A stretch of 64,000 bases of DNA from Phlyctochytrium arcticum. Lineage: Eukaryota; Chytridiomycota; Chytridiomycetes; Chytridiales; Chytridiaceae. Location: positions 1 to 64,000 of the forward strand of contig JAHLKI010000048.1 in NCBI GenBank assembly GCA_025602905.1, written 5' to 3'. The translations under genes and the position numbers were made by a program. The notes beneath the pieces were generated by a model. It did no database searches. It worked only from the letters and a program-made list of their open reading frames with translations, and was not told the DNA's origin. Of this stretch, positions 56,252 to 64,000 are shown one piece after another; positions within the stretch are counted from its first letter, which is position 1; every line of letters begins with the position of its first letter.

Positions 56252-58039
56252 TTAGAGCGTCAATGCCTTCTTGGCCATCGCCAGAACGCCCTCCTGCACG
56301 CAGATGAGGTGAGCAAAACAGAGTACGGCATGCCCAACAAGCAACAATTTTACCTGGGTATCATTACCACCGATAAATCCGCTGGCATGGACAAAGATAC
56401 ATCCGCGGATGCCAGTAAGGTCACTCAAAGCTTGGTCACGAACTCCCTAAAAGTATCACTTTAATATTTTTATGGAATTGATATTGCAAGAAGTGTCAAC
56501 TTACCCTCCATGGTTCCGGCATGGGCTTGCGGCTGCAGAAGGAAAAACGCCAATGCTGAGTGCACAGGGGATAGCTGATACACAAATGAAAGAGAGGCAT
56601 ACCTAACAAATGAGTCAGGGGCAATAGAAACGGCCTGTATTCTCCATTTCTTCGCGAATTCATCCTCGTACAAGACGTACAGAGGTTGCTTGTCCTCTGC
56701 AATCTTTTGCTCTTCCTCCAGAATGTGCCTGGTGAACAGCTCTTAATGAATGGCCTGCGGGACTTTTTGACCTTAAACTTACAAATGTTCCTTCCATGGG
56801 CAAAAGCTCTTCAAGACCATGATTTTGCCGGATGGGTCGACGTTGAATCGGTCAGCCAGGGACTGTTCGACCAGCTCTCGTCCAGGCAACCAGGCCAGCC
56901 CAATGTAACGAACCTGGAAAAAATTCCAAGTTAGATTGTGTGTATCACATCAAAAATCTTACACTTGACGCACCCTCTCTACGAATTCCTCTCCCATCAT
57001 CTTGACTGTTATTTCGCAATAAGCGAATGTGTGCATTCGCATGTGGAAGGCAGCCACGCACCTGCACGCAAGAAACGGGACTGAAGGTCGTCCTGTTTCT
57101 CGTTCCACCAAGGGTTCAACTTGCTAACCCGGGCACTTGCATTGGTAGAGTCGCGGTATTTCGGCTTTAGGTCAGCAGGATATTGGGGTACACCATTGTC
57201 AATGCCGTCAAACTATGGTTCTCAATTAGACCACATGCCGCGCGGAAAGTTTTGCACACACACGGCCACGCACCGCAAGAACGAAATCCTTGTAGACTTT
57301 TTGGTAGACAATTTCTACGCGTGCATCATCCTCAGCGAAACCCAAGACCTTGGCTACAACCCGTCGACCAAAGTGCTTGTATACCAATCCGGCGGAAGAT
57401 AATCTGTACAGCAGAGCAAAGATGAGCACCATGGGGGATGTTTGATGACACTCTACCCATTCACATACTTGATGTCAAAGTTTGAGTCAAACGTCTCCTC
57501 AAATCCACGCTGATGATGATCGAATCGGTTCCGAGCAGGGTCGTATTCACCTCCAACATCCACCACGATGTCGCCTTTGGCAATAACTTCCGGGTCGCGG
57601 GTACGAACAACATCTACGTATGTCGGGATTCGATATTCAGTGCTGCTATAAAATGATTCACATTCCCCCGAAATTGCACAAGTACCTGCATCCGCAAATT
57701 CTGGCAGAACTCTTGAGAAAACGAGCGAAAGTCTTTAGAGGGCGTGCAAGGGATTTGTTTATGAGAAGCACTCACTGGAGCATGGCTACGGCCAGAGACT
57801 CATCGGCGTGGAATCTGAATTTTAAAACAAACAGAAAATCAGAGACGATGCATTGCCAAGACAAGGAGATGCCATGGGACTTACGTTCCACTGTGGGTAG
57901 TGATAATTTTCTGTGAAGAGAAGAGTTGCGGGCGAGGGGAGGTGAGAAGAGGACGCCATTGGGATAGTGTCAAAAGGCAGCGCCGTCGGCCCACGCAGCC
58001 AGCAGACGGGAAAAAAAGAGAGCCTACCTTTGCTGCCAT
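56252..58039 (-). CDS. MYG1: MYG1 family exonuclease-like protein
   Basis: DHH-related hydrolase with 3'-5' RNA exonuclease activity in yeast and human, acting in nucleus and mitochondrion. Spliced 5' exons give MAAK, IITTHSGT and FHADESLAVAMLQ, the conserved metal-binding start. Exon at 57430-57600 reads GDIVVDVGGEYDPARNRFDH, and the next SSAGLVYKHFGRRVVAKVLG. Later exons give VDGIDNGVPQYPADLKPKYR, NPWWNEKQDDLQSRF and KPMPEPWR, and the last ones RDQALSDLTGIRGCIFVHAS and GFIGGNDTQEGVLAMAKKAL. All family landmarks are present. Around ten short introns. It is divergent to TTC1 with 375 bp between the starts. Confidence 0.92.
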
Positions 58040-58413
58040 TGCGGGATTCAAGTCAGAGTTTTTGGTATTTTCTGGAGGTGATCTCTGGTGGAGAGCTGTG
58101 AAGAATCGTTTTCGAATTTTGACATTTTGTGGGTTGTCATCAACCCTAGCTCTATTTGTAGACCTGTCATTTTTACCTTAGGTGAAAGCGCTTGTTTCTT
58201 TCTGAGAGCAGCTAATAACAACACTGTAAAAGAATAGGATCCTACATCAAGGTCCAACTGTTATCGCTCTCGAAAAGTCACCCCAAGTCCTGTCTACCGC
58301 AAAGGATCCCTTCAAAATTACCAGCCAGTCATAGTGGCGTCCGTTGTCGAAATTCAAAATTCAAAAGAGAAGCACGAGCAGAACAGGGCAAACCACAAAG
58401 AAGATAGTATAAT

Positions 58414-59552
58414 ATGGCTGAAGGATCAGGTTCGCATCCCTCACGAAACGACTTTGTGCGGTCGAGTTAACCAGACGATCATAGGATTAGATCCGTCGTC
58501 GGCGTCGAGCAACTCTGCACCCTCAATATCCCCACTCCAGAAACCCGTCTCCGATCTCACCGACGCCGGTTTACATTCAGAAGAAGTGGAAGAGTTCCAT
58601 GATTGCGTCGAGGAGATCATATTATCGCCAGAAGAGCGAAGAGTGAGTAAAGATAAACAAACACGGCTAGGCATCGCACCGATTGAAGATTTTGATGTCA
58701 TGTAGGCATTGAAGGAACGGGCGAGCAGCATCAAGAATGAAGGAAATGAATTGTTCAAAAAGCAAGAGTACGATAATGCGATGGCGCGGTAAGCATCAAC
58801 TAAACATGAAGCATGGGGTGTGGCCATTCTGATGATTGAGCTTACTATCCAGGTATGAGGAGGCGCTGGCGACCTGCCCCAAAGATGAGGCAGAAGACAG
58901 GGCAGTGTATCAGGCAAACATTGCCGCATGCTATATGCAGCAGGTTGGTCACAGATTGGCATTTCTTCAGACTAGATCTAGACTGTTGACCGGCAGCCTT
59001 TAGGGTGATTTCAAGTCAACGGTCGCTTTCTGTACTGAAGGTGAGCATTTGTTGTCTATTTGCCTATTGCTTGAAACTGACCCTCCTTCATCTTGTGTGT
59101 CAGCCTTGAAAGGCAATCCCACGTATATCAAAGCACTCAGCCGCCGAGCATCCGCCAATGAAAAGATTGGATCATGGGCATCACTTACGGATGCACTTAA
59201 AGGTACAAACAGTTTAGACTTTCTCGAACATGCGATGGCATTTGGTTGACTTTTATGACGGTAGATTATCAGAAGATACAGTCATTAGGCGCGGCAGATG
59301 CAACCGTTAAACGAGCACTGTCATCATTACCAGGGAGGATAACAGTACAGCAAGAAAAGGAAAAGGATGAGATGTTGGGTACGTTATTCGCGAGCCGTCA
59401 AACAGTGGAATCATTTGCTCATAGTTCGACCAGGAAAATTGAAGGATCTTGGAAATGGGATATTGGGCAAATTTGGGCTATCATTGGATAATTTCAACAT
59501 GCAGAAAGATCCCAAAACTGGGAGCTATAGTATGAACATGGGGAGCAAATAA
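58414..59552 (+). CDS. TTC1: TTC1-like TPR co-chaperone
   Basis: Start ATG at 58414 (MAEGS), spliced to an exon reading DPSSASSNSAPSISPLQKPV and VEEFHDCVEEIILSPEERR. Three TPR units follow over small exons: LKERASSIKNEGNELFKKQE, YEEALATCPKDEAEDRAVYQ and AFCTEALKGNPTYIKALSRR. The C-terminal LKDLGNGILGKFGLSLDNFN with DPKTGSYSMNM is diagnostic of TTC1. TTC1 binds Hsp90/Hsp70 tails and Ras-like GTPases in animals. An alternative in-frame upstream start without ATG was rejected. Confidence 0.85.
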
Positions 59553-59784
59553 ATACACAAAGTCCAGTTCAAATTCTTTCCCTTTTGGGCCTGCCTTTTC
59601 TAATTCTTTTTGATGTTGCTGGCGAATAATTTCTTACGGTGATGACAAATAGGTTTTGAGGTGACTGACGCGTTGGAAATTGTCTCTTTGATATAAAAAG
59701 GTCCCCAGATCTCTCCCGTCTGTTTCCACTGATACACTGATAACAACTCACATAAAGCTACTCTCAACCACCCGCTAAAGAACA

Positions 59785-60640
59785 ATGGCCGACCACGGAC
59801 ACTCTCACGGCGCTCATGGTCATGCACATGCTCACGGACACTCTCACGGTCATTCGCACAGCACAGAGATGCCTCAACAAAACCCAGGCGAAAGTCTGCA
59901 CGATTTCAACGTTCGGTTCTTCAATGCCAAGGCTGCCGTGTATGATCAGCTGAATGGGGTGCAGGATGTTGCCCAACAGACTGCCAACATTTTTCGTGAC
60001 ATCCTTCCCTTGAACAAGGAGACGGTCGTTTTGGATTTCGCCTGCGGGACAGGTAGATCTCTCTGAGGTTAAAGGCATCCACGAGTGAGACATTAAAATG
60101 ACATTATATATAGGCAATCTATCCGTTCTGCTCTCCCCGTACGTAAAGTCGATTCAGGGCATCGATGTGACTCAAGGAATGGTAGACACTTACAACGAAA
60201 AGGCGGTTTCGCTGCCCGATAAGAATATCCACGCCAAGGTAGCCAACATTACTGAACCTACTGACCTGAAACCACTTCAGTCGACAAAGTACGACCTCAT
60301 ATTCACGCAATTGGCCCTTCATCACATCCCCAACGCCGAAGAAATCGTTTCTCTATTGGCCACTCTTCTCAAGGAAACGGGAAAGCTGGTGTTGGTCGAC
60401 TTTGAGAATACCAAGGACGGGCAGGGCTTCCACGAATCACACGGACATGTAGCGCACCAGCATGGGTTTACCCGAGGAGAGGTGGAGGGATGGTTTGGAA
60501 AGGCTAACTTGAAGGTGGAAGAGTTCAAAAGTCGGGCCGTGACATTGACAAAGCAGCATGTCGAGGAGGGAAACAAGGCATTGGGTGGGAGCGCCGAAAG
60601 CAAATCCTTCCCAATTTTTGTAGCTGTGGGTAGCAAGTAG
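59785..60640 (+). CDS. Class I SAM methyltransferase with His-rich leader
   Basis: The N-terminus MADHGHSHGAHGHAHAHGHS is a His/Gly run, then NVRFFNAKAAVYDQLNGVQD. Motif I is VLDFACGTGNLSVLLSPYVK, split by a single intron after the second Gly (about 60051-60113). Motif II is IQGIDVTQGMVDTYNEKA, and motif IV/post-I is YDLIFTQLALHHIPNAEEIV. KLVLVDFENTKDGQGFHESH follows, with more histidines. This is a fungal type of UbiE/methyltransf_11-like enzyme; the substrate is unknown. The poly-His leader could bind Zn, Ni or Cu. It converges with XAP5 (129 bp between ends). Confidence 0.8.
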
Positions 60641-60768
60641 TGCAACGTAGAACGTGGACACGAGAACGTTTGTAGTATAGACAATGAAACTTTACAGGCC
60701 TTTGCTTTGCATACAACCCGAGGTGTGTTCGTAGTATATTTGACGGGTACTTAATACATATGAAGAGT

Positions 60769-62305
60769 TTAGCGAATTTCCTGCTCACGTTCCTTGTTGC
60801 GGTCTTTGACAGTGTACGACCCGTACTTGCGTTGAGGATCAAATACTTCCCACCGACTAGCTGGAAATATGTGCTTGTTTTTCTCGTACCATGCTCGCTC
60901 AATAATCTTCCCCGCGTGGGACTGGTGAAATTAAGTTTTCCAGTCAGTATATACGCGGGATACCATTGTCCGATGTACTGCATACCTCCTCAGTTTCTAT
61001 CGACGCGTCATTGATCAATCGGACGTCGTCGTGAACATCAAAGGAAAATAGGGGCCCCGACTTCCCCCGCGTCTTGTTTATAATAAAGTCGTAAAATGTG
61101 TAGTGCTATAAAGAAAGCATGATCAAGACGCGTCCACGAGAATCTTTGATGCATAGCGCAGAGAACTTACGTGTGGTATGATCAAATCTTCTTTGACATA
61201 CATCAGATTATCGACATTGACCCCCCGCAACTCATGCCATTGCTGGCGACAATTTTCGAGAAATTGGGCTATTGTATCCCCCTTTTTGCATTCTACTTGC
61301 ATGCGGTGTCCTGTGCCATCCCAGTAACTATACGTAATTAATATCTTATCTTCTGTTTTTTTCGTGGAGGGAGGAGAGGAGGCCGGTTGAGCGATTTGAT
61401 GGTTGGTTGATGACAATAGAACTTACGTTTGATGAGTTCTTGCCGATCGAGCCAGTCTTGCTTGAGTTTTTCTCGCTCCTTCCTGTCCTCTTCTTCTCGT
61501 TCACGATCGGGCAGAAAGCTCGTGTCGACATTGGGGTTCTTCTTGTGCTTTTTACTTTGAGATTCTGTTGACGGTTGTACAGAATCAGTAAAACCATTTG
61601 ATCATCGTTTACTGTAGCAGAACGAGCAGGCAGAGGCCTCAGCGAGAAGATCCATTGTCTCATATAACCGTTCCCGAAGGAGCAGTCTCGAAAACATTGA
61701 AAGTTTCGATACAATCTGGCATTCATCATCGGACAGTGCGAGCCCGTTGTGCACAGAGTACTGAACTACTGACCTGTCGGCGAGTCGGTGTCCTTTTGCT
61801 CTTCCTCTTCTTCATCATCGACATCAAAGGAAAGTTTGACCTTTTCCTTCTTCTTTTTCCGCTTCTGTTTCAGTCTGCGAAAAGCGTCTCAATACAAGCA
61901 TGTCGACAAACCGCCCAATGGTTCACATACATTGCAGCTCGCTCCTTTTCAATTTCTTCGCGGCGTTTCTGATCAAGACTTTCCCTGATTCGCTGGAAAT
62001 CTTCCAGCTGCACCAACCCAATGGTTTGCCGTTTGAGCTCGTTATCGACCCAGTCATTCTGAGCCACAAACTTGTCGGCGCCAATATGAACTTGCTTTTC
62101 CTGATGAAATCAAGCAACAGAAAGCGCAAGTCAATGCGCAACCTTTCAGCGGTGAGCCAGTCGGTCTTTGGGAGGTAAAAGACGGAATCCAAACCTTGGC
62201 AATGCGATCTTTTTGGCTTTGATAGTCGGCTATCATTTGAGTCCGCTGTTTTTCAAGCTGCAGCGCTCGGGACCCTTCCGCCCCGGCACCCTTGTATTCC
62301 GCCAT
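60769..62305 (-). CDS. FAM50: XAP5/FAM50 homologue
   Basis: Nuclear protein linked to splicing and chromatin in other eukaryotes. Starts [20 protein letters not shown], as in FAM50A. Then [40 protein letters not shown], a Lys-rich [20 protein letters not shown] and [20 protein letters not shown]. The conserved C-terminal domain reads [40 protein letters not shown] and [20 protein letters not shown]. The last exon has [20 protein letters not shown] and ends KEREQEIR. Start 62305 lies 185 bp from the divergent APC11 start. Confidence 0.92.
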
Positions 62306-62490
62306 TGTGACTTTCTCTCTTAAAAGATTTGTGCAAAGGAGAGAGGAAGAATTCATATATCAATCGCCGTGGTTGCCATGGTCTTGCAAATGAACAAGTG
62401 ACACATCGCAATTCCAAATCTGAGTTTCGCCTTGCGGAAGTGATCGCAGCCGGGATCGCAGGGGATCGCAGCGTCCAGGAAAGGACTGCC

Positions 62491-62933
62491 ATGCCGCTCA
62501 AAGTCAAGATAAAAAGTAAGCACCAACCTTGGAAATACAGTTGAAATCCTGGTTCTGACTTAGTTGTGCTCAGAGTACGCGACAAACCCACAGTTTTGCA
62601 ATTTTCCCAAGACTAAATTTTAGGCCACAGCTGGAAGGCAGTTGCTATCTGGAAATGGGACGTCGGGGAAGTGGGCGATGAGGAGACATGCGGTATCTGC
62701 TACAATCCCTTTGACGGATGCTGCTCCGACTGTAAAGTCCCTGGCGACGAATGTCCATTAGGTCGGTAGGGGCTTTCTACTGTGTCGCAGAGTCAAGAAG
62801 CTAATGATTGTTTTTAGTTTGGGGAGAGTGCAAACATGTTTTTCATATGCACTGTATCGAAAAGTGGATCAGTAAGGAAAACTCAAAAGAGCAATGTCCT
62901 ATGGATCGGCGGCCCTGGCGCATACGAAATTGA
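62491..62933 (+). CDS. APC11: APC11, RING subunit of the anaphase-promoting complex
   Basis: Catalytic RING-H2 subunit of the APC/C ubiquitin ligase. Three exons. The product starts MPLKVKIK; the next exon reads WKAVAIWKWDVGEVGDEETC, then GICYNPFDGCCSDCKVPGDE. The third exon completes CPLVWGECKHVFHMHCIEKW, and the protein ends EQCPMDRRPWRIRN. Length (about 90 residues) is usual. Two oddities: the last zinc-ligand position is Asp (CPMD) instead of the Cys of human APC11, and intron 2 seems to start with GTCGGT. Confidence 0.93.
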
Positions 62934-62998
62934 AAGCTTCTGGATTCTGGATGTGATTGTAAATAGAGGATGAAAATAATTTAAATACGAAATGTACA

Positions 62999-64000
62999 TT
63001 AGTGTGCTAATGATAGCACAGTCATCATCAGACCCATAACCTCAGTCAATCGCTCCTGCAATTGGATCTCTTGGGAAACTTTCCGTTTAAGGCGATGTAT
63101 CAGGTCGTCGATGAGAGGAGCTCTACCCAGAATGCTGCTGTAGATGTCTGCCGAGGGATGTTCAACAATTAGTCTATGAGCTTTGGAGTGCAATGAGTAA
63201 AAACATACCGAGTATCAGGTTAGCAACGTCAATGAGGAAGGCAGAATAACGGGGTTTGGAAATATGTCTCAGCAGGAAACGCAATACTGGCTCGAGCGAT
63301 CGATCGTCTCGGCCACCCAAAGCGGCTCGCAAACCTCCTTGATGTCGGATCTCTTCCAGCACACTTATTGTGATGACTGATCGATGAGACTATTAAAAAC
63401 ATGTAAGAATCGGGGCGGGTAACATCATCGAAGAACGGCAAAAAACACATACGCCAGTCAATGATGCATCCAAGGCGTCTGAAAATCGGAAATTCCTCAA
63501 GAACTTGTCATAGATCTTGAGCTGCTTTCTCCTCTGGACTTCTACCCTGATATCGTGCTGTTCGGGCGTGTATTGCGCACCGCGGTTCCAAAACTTGGCT
63601 GTTCCACGTCGAGCAGTCTCCCGTGAATCTGAATCCAGCTCCGCAGTCTTTACCATTCGCTGTCGCATCGAGAGTAGCCCGTTGTTCATACCAACAACCA
63701 GATGCTTGTCATTTGGCTGAAGCAAAGCATGTTTAGCGAAATTTTGTACTGTGCACATGCGCAGATCTTACCGAAACGCCAATGCAAGAGACTGGGGCAG
63801 GATACTTGATATTGTGGACAACTTTGTAATCCTGCACGCTGTAGATCTTGACGTGGTGATCCAACGAACCGGTCAACAAACGAGTTCCTGACCCATCAAA
63901 GGTCATGCAGGTGATAGTTTTTTGATGATTCGCCAACGTCTGGATATGACGGGGGCCGCCAAGAATGTCCCAAATCTTCACTTGATTCCCACCTTCACCA
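62999..64000 (-). CDS. UTP15: UTP15, U3 snoRNP WD-repeat protein (3' part)
   Basis: Component of the t-UTP/UTP-A complex of the small-subunit processome in the nucleolus. The visible part starts inside the beta-propeller: KIWDILGGPRHIQTLANHQK, LTGSLDHHVKIYSVQDYKVV and KYPAPVSCIGVS. Then GMNNGLLSMRQRM and the family C-terminal domain: QLKIYDKFLRNFRFSDALDA, LEEIRHQGGLRAALGGRDDR and LLRHISKPRYSAFLIDVANL, ending VMGLMMTVLSLAH. The 5' part lies beyond the window. Confidence 0.92.

Overview
The window is nuclear DNA from a fungus, most likely a zoosporic (chytrid-type) fungus. Protein-coding genes are split by many short GT-AG introns. Housekeeping genes are fungal/opisthokont in type. A CXorf65-like gene, a family I associate with flagellated lineages, sits beside fungal-type genes. 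No genus is claimed; no rRNA or free-standing tRNA was found.

Left part (1-28.6 kb): DUS2 (+), ALG1 (-), a CXorf65-like gene (-), a 2.3-kb block of repeats (three tRNA-headed SINE-like copies, a 10-bp minisatellite and a diverged hairpin repeat), RPC3 of RNA polymerase III (+), lysyl-tRNA synthetase (-), a crinkler-like fragment, a cyclic-nucleotide-binding/F-box/LRR gene (+), a seven-helix receptor (-), an aldolase remnant, a PD-(D/E)XK-type gene resembling giant-virus proteins (-), an AP180/CALM clathrin adaptor (+), a proline-rich gene (-), a DinB-fold gene (+) and RPP30 (-) that converge with 12 bp between their stops.

Middle part (28.6-42.9 kb) is gene-poor and looks like a graveyard of mobile DNA: a broken Pif1-type helicase, a retropepsin-like segment, a palindrome-rich repeat found once inside an intron of a mitochondrial coiled-coil protein gene and once between genes, a tail-to-tail pair of damaged Rpn/PDDEXK_2 nuclease genes, and further crinkler-like fragments. 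Peptidyl-tRNA hydrolase lies intact among them.

Right part (42.9-64 kb): DPH1 and an SLC35A nucleotide-sugar transporter (divergent), a medium-chain-type acyl-CoA dehydrogenase (+), an Abraxas/FAM175-like gene (-), then a second accessory island (51-56 kb). That island carries a damaged Fanzor/TnpB-like gene with an internal tandem duplication and an unknown multi-exon gene whose intron holds repeats. MYG1 (-), TTC1 (+), a class I methyltransferase with a His-rich leader (+), XAP5/FAM50 (-), APC11 (+) and the 3' part of UTP15 (-, cut by the window edge) follow.

The core genes serve translation, tRNA and rRNA processing, transcription, trafficking and metabolism and do not form one pathway. 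The most unusual content is the set of decayed nuclease/mobile genes (Fanzor-like, Rpn-like, Pif1-like, crinkler/HNH-like, giant-virus-type PD-(D/E)XK) together with two families of non-coding repeats. Exon borders were read by eye and individual splice sites may be off by a few bases.
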